This document shows positions 51,965 to 61,106 of a DNA stretch of 64,000 nucleotides, one piece after another. Both the position numbers and the translations under genes were made by a program. Under the pieces are notes generated by a model. It made no database searches. It saw nothing but the letters and a program-made list of their open reading frames with translations, and was not told where the DNA came from. Source of the DNA: JAGVIE01 sp964520905. Lineage in GTDB: Bacteria; Bacteroidota; Ignavibacteria; UBA10030; SZUA-254. Position 1 is the first letter of the stretch, and each line of letters opens with the position of its first letter. The DNA lies in contig CAZFQL010000009.1 in NCBI GenBank assembly GCA_964520905.1, forward strand, positions 1 through 64,000, read 5' to 3'.

Positions 51965-53056
51965 TCAATCTCCGAAGCAAACTCCGACAGCGCGGGCGGC
52001 AATAACCATCTGCGAATCCGGTGGAACGAGTCTCTGACGTTTAATCGCGTCTTCAAGTTTTACCGTTACCACATCCCGACCGATCAAGCTTACCATACAT
52101 CCAAATTCTCCGCGGGAAGCTGCTTGAAGCGCCATCGCGCCAAACTTGGTTCCGAGGATACGGTCGAATGCCGTCGGGCTTCCACCCCGTTGGGTGTGTC
52201 CGAGTACAGTAACACGCGTTTCCAATTTCGTTTCTTCCTGAATCCGTGATGCTACAATCTCACCAATTCCGCCTAAACGGACAGGGTCTGTTCTTTTTAC
52301 ATCTTGTTCTTTGATGATGTGGCTACCATTTGCCGGCTTCGCGCCTTCGGCAACACAGATGATGCTATATCGCGCTCCCTTACTTCGCTTCCAAACAAAA
52401 TCAAAAATTGTTTGCCACTTAAAAGGAATTTCCGGTATCAGTATTACATCAGCGCCGCCCGCAAGACCGGAACCGAGCGCAATCCATCCTGCATATCTTC
52501 CCATCACTTCGATAACGATAACGCGGTGATGCGCCGATGCGGTAGTTTGTAACCGGTCTATCGCCTCGGTTGCAACCTGTAAGGCGGAATCGTGACCAAA
52601 TGTAATATCGGTCGCATCGAGGTCGTTATCAATGGTCTTGGGGACACCAATAATATTCAATCCCATTCCGGTAAGTTTATGAGCAATATTCATCGTTCCA
52701 TCGCCGCCAATGGCGATTAGCGCATCCAAGCCCCATTGCTGATAGTTTTGAAGAACCATATCGGAGCAATCGGTTATAGTAATGCCTGAAGCGCTCTCAC
52801 GCGGAAAGTGAAACGGGTCACCCTTATTAGACGTTCCGAGAATCGTTCCGCCGACATTAACAATGCCGGTAACATCAAGTCTTGTAAGTTCCCGCATCCG
52901 ACCTTCAACAAAACCCTCAAACCCATCGAGGATGCCGATGACTTTCGCGTTGAAAAACGATAGCGCGGGTTTCGCGATACTTCGTATAACGGCATTCAGC
53001 CCGGGACAATCGCCGCCGCCAGTAAGAATTCCTATCCTTTTTAAAATTATTGCCAT
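51965..53056 (-). CDS. pfkA: 6-phosphofructokinase
   Basis: Phosphorylates fructose 6-phosphate at C1 in glycolysis. GILTGGGDCPGLNAVIR opens the protein, GGDGT is at 117-121, the catalytic PKTIDND at 139-145 (Asp143 is the base) and MGRYAGWIAL follows. The position equal to E. coli Gly104 is Gly (ATP-type), while that equal to Gly124 is Lys140, the residue seen in PPi enzymes and in some ATP enzymes. ATP use is more likely, but the donor is not certain. The frame is open seven codons further up (53077); ATG 53056 gives the usual N-terminus. Confidence 0.93.
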   Translation of the reverse strand: MAIILKRIGILTGGGDCPGLNAVIRSIAKPALSFFNAKVIGILDGFEGFVEGRMRELTRLDVTGIVNVGGTILGTSNKGDPFHFPRESASGITITDCSDMVLQNYQQWGLDALIAIGGDGTMNIAHKLTGMGLNIIGVPKTIDNDLDATDITFGHDSALQVATEAIDRLQTTASAHHRVIVIEVMGRYAGWIALGSGLAGGADVILIPEIPFKWQTIFDFVWKRSKGARYSIICVAEGAKPANGSHIIKEQDVKRTDPVRLGGIGEIVASRIQEETKLETRVTVLGHTQRGGSPTAFDRILGTKFGAMALQAASRGEFGCMVSLIGRDVVTVKLEDAIKRQRLVPPDSQMVIAARAVGVCFGD

Positions 53057-53107
53057 TCGTTGTAACTCAATATTCAAACAAAGATTTATTTAATATACGA
53101 AATCATT

Positions 53108-56100
53108 TCATTTATTGTCATCGGTTTGTTCAGCCGTTATCGAATCGGATTGGAGCGAGACAGCCGTTCGTACTCTGCATATTGTTTTATAATCGCAATG
53201 CTTACATATTTTGTCAGGATCCTTCGGAGCTACGGGAAAATTCCCGTTAGCAATTTCATCAACATACGAGTTGACAAATTCAATCGCACGGGTTATAATT
53301 CCGCTAAGTTCTTCGTCTGTATCAAGCAGTTGATTCGACTTTCTTGCCTCGAATACTTTTCCGCGATGCTGTGCGCTCCCAATTCCAAGTTTTTCACTAA
53401 CAGGAGAATTCAATGTATAATAAATTCCTGCGGCACCGCGGCGCTTTTTCCCCGACTGCCGGGTTAAAATATGTTCAACTGCGTACAAATATATCGGAAG
53501 CTGGAGACTGATACCGAGATCGATATCTTTTCTTCTCGGTAAATTTGTGCCGGTTTTATAGTCGATGATCCGAAAAGTTTCATCCCCGATGTCGATCCTG
53601 TCCACTTTACCGCGTAATTTAACTTCTCCTGTAAGTATCGATTCTTCAAAAGATAGATCGGGATCGGTTTTTCTTAGTGAACCGACTTTTGAACCGAATG
53701 TGGCTTCAAAATATTTCGGCTGGACTTCAAAAGTATTTCCGCGCTCTGTATCGAGAAACTCACGCAAGATGCCTTTTTGATTTTTCGAACCGATTATACT
53801 CTCCTTATCGATATCCCAGAATATATCGGTTATATTAAGATCCTGTAATTTCTTTTGTGCAATTTTTTGAATATCATCGAGCGCTTCCTGAAACTGTCGA
53901 TCATCTGTCTGGGATAATGGTATAAGCCGGCGGTTTCTCCGATCGATATAAAATTCAAATAGAATATCATGAAGGATGCCGCCCTTCTCAAGCGGTGTAA
54001 TTCCTTCCTCCAGTTCTTTTATAACATTTAACCGAAGAACTCTATTCGAAAAAAATTGGAATGGACAACGCCCGTATGATTCCAGCTGTGTCACCGAGTA
54101 AACACGATCACGAAATTGCTGAAGGGCGCTTTTTGCCGCTGAACTAATACCCCCCCCTATCTTTCCGTTAAACTCGGATACAGGATTACCTTCGATACGG
54201 CTCCTCTCGATGCGGATCGCATGATGCATGTAATTCATCACATCTGTCAACTCTTCGTCCATACCGGGAAAATCCAATTCAATCTTTGAATCCGGATGAT
54301 CGAGATTGAAAGAATTTACGCGTCCAAGATAATGCAATAATTCATCGCGTGAGTAAATTGTGCCTGAGATCTCCGGCGGAAGTTCATGCCTGTAATCTTC
54401 CAGATCGGCGATCTTGGTGAGGGCATCTATAAATGAAGATGGAACGAGGTCGACATCAGAATCGCTTCTCGGATAGGTAAGATAAAGATGCTCGGTCATA
54501 TTAGTCAGCGCTTGATAGAAAAGATACCGGTGCTCGTGAAGATGGTAGCGTTCTTTTTCTGCGCGGCGGTTCTGACTGAAAAATATTTCCGGTTTGTAAA
54601 TTGGCGGGAATTCACCGTCAATCAGACCGACAATTATCATAACATCGAAATGAAGTCCACGTGTCTCATCGAAAGATGTTACTGAAACACCGTATCCATA
54701 TTTCTGGCGAATATTATAACGCTCCTGTGAAATTGCTTCACGCAGCCTATCGACATAAAATGAGATGGTCTCATTAATTTCTTCTTTTCTTTCAAATGTT
54801 AGGATTTCAATAAATTCTTCGAGGAATAACAAAAATTTTCGATATGCTCTCGTATCGATTTCCAGCTTCTCATCATCTTGGAGTGAAACACTACCGCGTA
54901 AAATCCCCTCCACAATATGAACATCATCAAGTAGGGCAATAAGCCGGTTCTTAAATTGCAGGGGTGTCATCCGACCTTCAAAGGGTTTAAGAATTTGGGT
55001 AAGCCTTCTCAAATCATCGAATGCTTTCCTGAGCATTTGCTCTTCATGGTTAAGCTGTGTTTTCTCAATTTCGTCTTCACTATCAGCAAGCCCGTTGGCA
55101 ATTTTCTTCAAACGATCTTCAATCCGCTTCTGCCACGAATTCCATCCGACACTTATTTTCAGCGTAGACGCTGCTTCGTACAAATTGCCGGCATCAATTG
55201 AATCTCCATCGACACCAAGCTGCATATACGGACTTGAAAGGGCACGCATAATATCGTTGACGCGATAATTATTCTGCAGTATTGCAAGAAGAGATATGAT
55301 AGATATTATAAGTGGTGACTGATCGAGATAATATCTATCCGTAATATTGACGGGGATACCGTATCTTGCGAATACTTCCCGGAAAAGATTCGTGTACAAC
55401 TGGGGATGGTACATAGAAACACATATCTTGCTAAGATCGCGGTCGGGTCTTTCAATCACTATTTTTTTTACGATCTTAGCTATCAGTTCAACTTCAGCCT
55501 CCCTGTCATCCGCGCCAAGCAACGTTACCGTATCTCTGCATGAGTACTTAGCTACTTTTACATCGTATCTAAACATATGACCGATAATATGATGGGTGAA
55601 CGTTTTCTGCGGCTGTGTGGGTACCGTAATTTTCGTGAATCCCATGCCGATAAATTTCCGGTAATTCTCCCGCAGGTGCCCGAACATCTCTTCATTCTCG
55701 AGATGGTAATCGAACGATACAACGGTTCCGGTTTCTTTCATATTCGAGAGATTGGACAAGATCGTTAATTCCGGATCTGAGAATTCATCGAAACCTGAGA
55801 CAAAGATCGTATCAATATTTCCAAAAAAAGATTTAACTTTTGATGATGAGTTTACATCATCCCATTGTTTATTTACGAGCTTGAAGAGTCCGGGCGAATC
55901 GACAAATTGATCGCCAAGGAGCTTTTCGTACGCCTCATATATTGTAATAATATCTTGAAGCTTCGGCTTCTCGAAACTTGCCGCGGTTTCCAATTCGCTC
56001 AAAAGTGTCGAGAGATAAATACCTTTTTCCTTAAAAGTATTCACCACGTCAATGATTCTTTGCAGTGTCCCTTTCGGCAATTTTCGTTTGTCGGCATGAA

Positions 56101-56425
56101 GCCGGAAATATTTCAGTGAATTCGCCGATAGATGCACAGCTTCACTCATCAACACCGCCTGAACAGTTCCGGAAATATGACGCCGCGAATCACAAACAAT
56201 AGAATGAAGTTGCGATGCAAGTGTCTCGAGCGTAAAAAGATAAGGAGTCGGGGAAACGCCGTGAGGAGTTAATCGTAGAAATTCCCTCTGCAGGTCTCTG
56301 ATTTTCCGCTTCGTGGGTGCGATATAGATAAACGAGTTTGTCTCTCCTCGACGCAATCGTCGATGAACTTCGGCATCGATATCTTCTATCACTCCCCGAT
56401 AATTCTTCTTCAGTATAACGGGCAT
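53108..56425 (-). CDS. AddB-like helicase-nuclease subunit with PD-(D/E)XK and Fe-S sites
   Basis: 1105 residues of the AddB/RexB-related group that repair double-strand breaks with a partner AddA helicase. The N-terminal part has a helicase-like fold, but the AddB P-loop (GRAGSGKT) is absent. The C-terminal nuclease has LRGKVDRIDIGDETFRIIDYKTG-type motifs (catalytic Asp and DYK), and four cysteines for an iron-sulfur cluster: one in GRCPFQFF and three in CKHCDYKTIC (C-x2-C-x5-C). No addA gene follows here; it would have to be elsewhere. A 63-residue gene precedes it by 5 bases. Confidence 0.85.
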   Translation of the reverse strand: MPVILKKNYRGVIEDIDAEVHRRLRRGETNSFIYIAPTKRKIRDLQREFLRLTPHGVSPTPYLFTLETLASQLHSIVCDSRRHISGTVQAVLMSEAVHLSANSLKYFRLHADKRKLPKGTLQRIIDVVNTFKEKGIYLSTLLSELETAASFEKPKLQDIITIYEAYEKLLGDQFVDSPGLFKLVNKQWDDVNSSSKVKSFFGNIDTIFVSGFDEFSDPELTILSNLSNMKETGTVVSFDYHLENEEMFGHLRENYRKFIGMGFTKITVPTQPQKTFTHHIIGHMFRYDVKVAKYSCRDTVTLLGADDREAEVELIAKIVKKIVIERPDRDLSKICVSMYHPQLYTNLFREVFARYGIPVNITDRYYLDQSPLIISIISLLAILQNNYRVNDIMRALSSPYMQLGVDGDSIDAGNLYEAASTLKISVGWNSWQKRIEDRLKKIANGLADSEDEIEKTQLNHEEQMLRKAFDDLRRLTQILKPFEGRMTPLQFKNRLIALLDDVHIVEGILRGSVSLQDDEKLEIDTRAYRKFLLFLEEFIEILTFERKEEINETISFYVDRLREAISQERYNIRQKYGYGVSVTSFDETRGLHFDVMIIVGLIDGEFPPIYKPEIFFSQNRRAEKERYHLHEHRYLFYQALTNMTEHLYLTYPRSDSDVDLVPSSFIDALTKIADLEDYRHELPPEISGTIYSRDELLHYLGRVNSFNLDHPDSKIELDFPGMDEELTDVMNYMHHAIRIERSRIEGNPVSEFNGKIGGGISSAAKSALQQFRDRVYSVTQLESYGRCPFQFFSNRVLRLNVIKELEEGITPLEKGGILHDILFEFYIDRRNRRLIPLSQTDDRQFQEALDDIQKIAQKKLQDLNITDIFWDIDKESIIGSKNQKGILREFLDTERGNTFEVQPKYFEATFGSKVGSLRKTDPDLSFEESILTGEVKLRGKVDRIDIGDETFRIIDYKTGTNLPRRKDIDLGISLQLPIYLYAVEHILTRQSGKKRRGAAGIYYTLNSPVSEKLGIGSAQHRGKVFEARKSNQLLDTDEELSGIITRAIEFVNSYVDEIANGNFPVAPKDPDKICKHCDYKTICRVRTAVSLQSDSITAEQTDDNK

Positions 56426-56430
56426 GATAG

Positions 56431-56622
56431 CTATCGCCGCAATCGTTCCGGAACAAATTTCACGTATATTTCCGACAAACGGCGACGCGAAAGTACGTCC
56501 AGGTCTTCGTCGTCCCGGTCACGTTTACGCATCATCTCATAATCGTCCAGATCATTGCCGTGCATTTTATGGAGGTAGTCACGGAGTATTTCCACGATTT
56601 CATGTTGTTCAACTTTTGTCAT
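56431..56622 (-). CDS. Small hypothetical protein upstream of the AddB-like gene
   Basis: 63 residues, highly charged and helical (MTKVEQHEIVEILRDYLHKM, RKRDRDDEDLDVLSRRRLSE). No family recognised. It ends 5 bases before the AddB-like start on the same strand, so it is probably translated from the same mRNA. Whether it is conserved, and whether it works with the nuclease, cannot be judged here. Confidence 0.6.
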   Translation of the reverse strand: MTKVEQHEIVEILRDYLHKMHGNDLDDYEMMRKRDRDDEDLDVLSRRRLSEIYVKFVPERLRR

Positions 56623-56692
56623 ATCTGAAATTCCTTTTTATTTACCGATTGCTTGATCCTGTTGACGATCTCTTAATTATTGGCGATAGATA

Positions 56693-57313
56693 TTAAGCCG
56701 CAACCAACATGCTGACATCTCCCGCTCCTTCACGTACGATTACCGGCGGTTCTTCTGTAAGATCTAATATTGTGGAAAGTTCAAGGGAACTGTTTCCGGC
56801 ATCTAAGATCATATCAACCCGCGTGCTGTAATATTCTTTTATTATCTCCGGATCGTTAATGATATTACCGTGTAGATCGGTTACGCTTGCGCTGAGAATC
56901 GGATGCCCGAGCTCTTTGATAAGTGTTAAAGATATTTTATTGTCAGGAACACGTATTCCGACTGTCTTCCTTTTCGAGATCAAGCTTTTAGGAAGTTGTT
57001 TTAACCGGCTTGCAGGCAGGATGAACGTATATGGTCCGGGAATAAGCTGTTTCATCAACCGAAAAGCGCCTGTCGACACCCTGGCATATTCACTTATGTG
57101 GCTGAGATCGGAACAAATAAAACTGAACGGTTTAGATATATCCTGTCCTTTGATTTGATAGATCCGCTCGATAGCATGTGTATTGAAAATCGAGCATCCG
57201 ATCCCATATACCGTATCCGTTGGATATATTATAACACCGTCATTTTTTAATACTTCGACCGCATTTTTTATGTGCCTGCCCTGCGGGTTATCTGGATGAA
57301 CTTTCAGATACAT
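56693..57313 (-). CDS. Sua5/YciO/YrdC family protein (threonylcarbamoyl-AMP synthase-like)
   Basis: 206 residues with the YrdC fold: IIYPTDTVYGIGCSIF, IYQIKGQDISKPFSFICSDL, IPGPYTFILPAS and TVGIRVPDN. It makes threonylcarbamoyl-AMP for the t6A37 modification of tRNA, or belongs to the YciO branch with a less clear role. There is no C-terminal Sua5 domain. The end VIVREGAGDVSMLVAA is typical of the family. Confidence 0.9.
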   Translation of the reverse strand: MYLKVHPDNPQGRHIKNAVEVLKNDGVIIYPTDTVYGIGCSIFNTHAIERIYQIKGQDISKPFSFICSDLSHISEYARVSTGAFRLMKQLIPGPYTFILPASRLKQLPKSLISKRKTVGIRVPDNKISLTLIKELGHPILSASVTDLHGNIINDPEIIKEYYSTRVDMILDAGNSSLELSTILDLTEEPPVIVREGAGDVSMLVAA

Positions 57314-57370
57314 TATCGTCTCCTTTCATTTATTAATCATGTTAATTTAATTCATAATATTCGATCAACA

Positions 57371-58531
57371 TTATTGGTTTAAAAGTTGTTTAGCGGCGCC
57401 ATCGGGGAGGGAATGTTCGGCAATATTTTCCAACCTGCCTTCGAAGTTAGATAATTTTTTGTCGGCATCCTCATATTTCTTCCTCGCATTATCTATGTGT
57501 GTTCCGAGTATATCGAAAACTTCCCGAACTTTTGAAATATCGCCCTGTAAACGAGACAGATTGTTTAAAATCTCACGCGCACTCTGTTCGATATGGAGCC
57601 CGCGCAACCCAAGCGCGATAACCTGGAGATAAGCATAAAAACTATTTGGTGAGACAGGGATTACCTTGCGCTCAATAGCATAATTGTATAAGCCCGAGCC
57701 GTTCGCAGCGCCATCGTCTTTAATGATGACCTCATAATAAATATTCTCTGCCGGAATATACATGAGCGCAAACGGAAATGTACCTTCGTCCGGTAAAATA
57801 TATTTTGATGCAATCGCGTCGATATGTTTCTTCACATCGGCAAGGAATGTTTTTTGGGCTATTTTTTTATCAGTCTCGTTACTTGCGGCAAGTATTTTCT
57901 TGAAATTTTCCAGCGGAAATTTAGAATCGATCGGAACAATTCGGTCGGATGTGCGAATGATAGCATCGACTGCCTGACCGTTTTTAAAATGGTACTGCAT
58001 CTCGAAATGCTCGGCGGGCAGAACTTGCTTCAGCAGATCTTCGAGTAAGTATTCGCCTAATCCTCCGCGCAGTTTCGGCGCCCTGAGAAGTTCATCGAGC
58101 TTTGAAACGCTTTGACCGAGTTCTTTGATTTCTTTAGTTGCCTGCCCGAGTTCGCCAAGATTTTTCTGCACTTCTCCTATAACACGAGCCGCATTGTCAA
58201 GCCGATCTCCCACACTCGACGTTTGAGATTGCATTTGTTGTGCGACCGTACTCAACTGCTGGCTGACGTGTTCCGTCACTTTCTGCAGATGACTGCCTAC
58301 ATTCGCCGTCTGCGATTGAAGTTGATTGGTAACTGATGTCAGTTGCTGGTTAACATTTTCCGTCACCGACTGCAAACTATCGCGCATATCGCTGCGCAAT
58401 GACTCAACTTGCTGCTGCATTAAGATTAGCACCTGGTCATTCTGAGACGATTGGGGAGATGGTTGACGCTTGAAAAGTAATAAAATAAGAACAGCGATGA
58501 GGATGACAAGTGCGATAAGGAGTATTTCCAT
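57371..58531 (-). CDS. rmuC: RmuC-like DNA recombination protein
   Basis: 386 residues. An N-terminal membrane helix (LLIALVILIAVLILLLF), a long coiled coil with near-repeats (VTENVNQQLTSVTNQLQSQT then VTEHVSQQLSTVAQQMQSQT), and the RmuC core: GGLGEYLLEDLLKQVL, VDAIIRTSDRIVPIDSKFPL and PFALMYIPAENIYYEV. The core belongs to the PD-(D/E)XK nuclease superfamily and limits inversions at repeats in E. coli. Monocistronic, with about 280 bases between its start and the next, divergent gene, where I see only the mutase promoter. Confidence 0.93.
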   Translation of the reverse strand: MEILLIALVILIAVLILLLFKRQPSPQSSQNDQVLILMQQQVESLRSDMRDSLQSVTENVNQQLTSVTNQLQSQTANVGSHLQKVTEHVSQQLSTVAQQMQSQTSSVGDRLDNAARVIGEVQKNLGELGQATKEIKELGQSVSKLDELLRAPKLRGGLGEYLLEDLLKQVLPAEHFEMQYHFKNGQAVDAIIRTSDRIVPIDSKFPLENFKKILAASNETDKKIAQKTFLADVKKHIDAIASKYILPDEGTFPFALMYIPAENIYYEVIIKDDGAANGSGLYNYAIERKVIPVSPNSFYAYLQVIALGLRGLHIEQSAREILNNLSRLQGDISKVREVFDILGTHIDNARKKYEDADKKLSNFEGRLENIAEHSLPDGAAKQLLNQ

Positions 58532-58760
58532 AATAAAACTACCCTACTGAATAAAAGAAAAATTCACACAAGGATTCAGTGCACATACCGGAGCTGATAT
58601 CCTCCCTGTGGTGCGCCTTGGTGTTTGCATATCTTCGTATCTTTTGTAAGGTACAATAGAGCTTAATAAAAATCAACTTAAGACACTGTACCATTTTTTC
58701 ATCGAATATCAATTGTTTTCTTTCAAATTAAAGGATATTTCGCTTCATTAGAAGTAGATG

Positions 58761-58788
58761 TTCACATATCGGAAGTTTTTTTTATATT
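58761..58788 (+). promoter_or_regulatory. Promoter of the methylmalonyl-CoA mutase operon
   Basis: TTCACA (58761-58766), 16 bases, TATATT (58783-58788); the ATG is 25 bases beyond. Confidence 0.45.
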
Positions 58789-58813
58789 AGCAACAATCAT
58801 ATAAGAGATAATC

Positions 58814-60496
58814 ATGGACTCCATACAGGATTTAAAAGACAGAATCGAAAAAGCATTTACATCTTGGAATAAGAATTTGGATAAAAAAACCGCCCGGCAA
58901 ATTCCCGAACGAGATGTTTCTTTCACAACTGCATCGTTTACGGAAGTGAAAAATTTGTATTTGCCCAACGACTACACCTTCGATGAATATTTAGAGAAAG
59001 CCGGCTTCCCCGGTGAGTATCCTTTCACACGTGGTACACAGCCGACAATGTATCGCGGAAAATTCTGGACAATGCGACAGTACGCCGGATTCGGAACAGC
59101 TCGTGAATCAAATGAGCGCTATCGCTACTTGCTTTCTCAAGGACAGACAGGATTATCTGTCGCGTTCGATCTTCCGACTCAAATCGGATACGATAGCGAT
59201 GCACTAATTGCTAACGGTGAGATAGGAAAGGTTGGCGTCGCAATTGATACGTTGGCTGATATGGAAATTTTGTTCGATAAAATTCCGCTCGATAAAGTTT
59301 CAACTTCGATGACAATAAACGCTCCTGCTTCTGTTTTACTCGCGATGTATATTGCAGTAGCAGAAAAGCAAGGAGTGAGCAAAGATAAAATCAGCGGCAC
59401 AATCCAGAATGATATTCTAAAAGAGTACATCGCGCGCGGCACTTACATCTTCCCTCCGAAACCATCGATGAGATTGGTGACAGATATTTTCAAATACTGC
59501 TCGAAGGAAATTCCGAAGTGGAATACGATTTCAATTTCCGGCTATCATATCAGAGAAGCCGGCTCAACCGCCGCGCAGGAAGTTGGGTTTACACTCGCAG
59601 ATGGAGTTGCTTATGTTGAAGCGGCAATCAAAGCCGGACTTAATGTAGATGATTTTGCCGGACAGCTTTCGTTCTTCTTCAACGCACATAACGATTTATT
59701 GGAAGAGGTTGCAAAGTATCGAGCTGCCCGCCGACTCTGGGCGAGAATTATGAAAGAACGTTTCAATGCAAAAGAACCAAAGTCGATGATGCTTCGGTTT
59801 CATACACAAACTGCGGGTTCAACTTTAACCGCTCAGCAAATTGATAACAACATCGTTCGTGTAACGATTCAAACGCTTGCGGCAGTTTTAGGCGGAACTC
59901 AGAGCTTGCACACAAACTCTCGCGATGAAGCGCTGGCGCTTCCAACAGAAGATTCGGTCCAGATTGCGCTCCGCACACAGCAGATCGTTGCACATGAGAG
60001 CGGAGTTACAAACACAATCGATCCGCTTGCCGGTTCGTATTACATTGAAGCAATGACGGATCAGATTGAGAAAGAAGCCGAAGAATATATTAATCGAATT
60101 GATGCAATGGGTGGGATGACGGAAGCAATCGAGAAAGGTTATGTTCAAAATGAAATACAAAAATCGGCTTACCGTTATCAGCAAGAAATTGAATCAGGCA
60201 AACGAATTGTAGTTGGAGTGAACAAATATCAGGTTAAAGAAGAAAAGCCGCCGAAGACTTTAAAGATTGATATGAAAGTTCAGGAAGAACAAATCAAGTT
60301 TCTCAACAAAGTACGGGCGGAGAGAAACAATGAAGAAGTGAAAACAAAACTCGCCCGATTAAAGTCCGCATCTCAGAGTGATGAGAATCTGATGCCGCCA
60401 ATCATCGATGCGGTGCGGAGTTATGCGAGCATCGGAGAAATATGTAATACACTACGAGAAGTTTTCGGTGAATATAAGGAGAGCATTATCGTATGA
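58814..60496 (+). CDS. Methylmalonyl-CoA mutase, catalytic subunit
   Basis: B12-dependent isomerase that links succinyl-CoA and methylmalonyl-CoA. The TIM-barrel catalytic domain is complete: FTRGTQPTMYRGKFWTMRQY and AGFGTARESNERYRYLL at the substrate tunnel, FDLPTQIGYDSD, HIREAGSTAAQEVGF, and RFHTQTAGSTLTAQQ. The chain ends at 560 residues and lacks the C-terminal B12-binding domain of the long, single-chain enzymes. A separate small B12-binding subunit must be encoded elsewhere (archaeal-like split form). It overlaps the epimerase by four bases. Confidence 0.95.
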   Translation: MDSIQDLKDRIEKAFTSWNKNLDKKTARQIPERDVSFTTASFTEVKNLYLPNDYTFDEYLEKAGFPGEYPFTRGTQPTMYRGKFWTMRQYAGFGTARESNERYRYLLSQGQTGLSVAFDLPTQIGYDSDALIANGEIGKVGVAIDTLADMEILFDKIPLDKVSTSMTINAPASVLLAMYIAVAEKQGVSKDKISGTIQNDILKEYIARGTYIFPPKPSMRLVTDIFKYCSKEIPKWNTISISGYHIREAGSTAAQEVGFTLADGVAYVEAAIKAGLNVDDFAGQLSFFFNAHNDLLEEVAKYRAARRLWARIMKERFNAKEPKSMMLRFHTQTAGSTLTAQQIDNNIVRVTIQTLAAVLGGTQSLHTNSRDEALALPTEDSVQIALRTQQIVAHESGVTNTIDPLAGSYYIEAMTDQIEKEAEEYINRIDAMGGMTEAIEKGYVQNEIQKSAYRYQQEIESGKRIVVGVNKYQVKEEKPPKTLKIDMKVQEEQIKFLNKVRAERNNEEVKTKLARLKSASQSDENLMPPIIDAVRSYASIGEICNTLREVFGEYKESIIV

Positions 60497-60891
60497 AACC
60501 AACACACATCGAACATATCGGCATTGCGGTGAAAAACCTGCAAGCATCTATTAAATTCTATGAGGATATTTTAGGATCGAAATGCTATGCCACTGAAGAA
60601 GTAAAAGACCAGAAAGTGAAAATTGCATTCTTCAAAGTTGGACAAACAAAAATTGAATTATTAGAATCAACCGAGCGGGATGGTGCAATCGCGAAGTTCA
60701 TCGAGAAGAAAGGCGAAGGCATTCACCATATTGCATTCGCAGTTGACGATGTTGAAGCATCGCTGAAGGAAATGGAATCCAAAGGCGTTCAATTGATTGA
60801 CAAACAACCTCGTAAAGGCGCGGAGGACTTGAACATTGCCTTCCTCCATCCCAAATCAACCGGCGGAGTATTGATTGAGTTGTGTAAATAA
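60493..60891 (+). CDS. mce: Methylmalonyl-CoA epimerase
   Basis: VOC-superfamily metalloenzyme of 132 residues that converts (S)- to (R)-methylmalonyl-CoA. Two beta-alpha-beta-beta-beta units with metal ligands: HIEHIGIAVKNL (His), IKIELLESTERD-like strand with Glu, GEGIHHIAFAVDD (His) and TGGVLIELCK (Glu). Coupled by ATGA overlap to the mutase, so the pair runs the propionate/succinate route. Confidence 0.95.
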   Translation: MKPTHIEHIGIAVKNLQASIKFYEDILGSKCYATEEVKDQKVKIAFFKVGQTKIELLESTERDGAIAKFIEKKGEGIHHIAFAVDDVEASLKEMESKGVQLIDKQPRKGAEDLNIAFLHPKSTGGVLIELCK

Positions 60892-60967
60892 CTATCCTCC
60901 CATTTATAAGGTGAGGATTATAGGAAGGGTCAGAAATACTTGTGTATTTACTTAGATCGTTCGCTTT

Positions 60968-60996
60968 TTGACTTTAACACAACCAAGTTTTATATT
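60968..60996 (+). promoter_or_regulatory. Near-consensus promoter of the PIN/ASCH cassette
   Basis: TTGACT (60968-60973), 17 bases, TATATT (60991-60996). The first gene begins at 61107, leaving a leader of about 105 bases. Confidence 0.7.
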
Positions 60997-61106
60997 CTTT
61001 ACGCATATAGAGATTGATAATGGAAATGTTTATAATATTTAAATCAAAAATAAAGATCCTACAAAGGATAGATAATTGAAATTTGTTAGTCTACTAATTA
61101 TATGAA

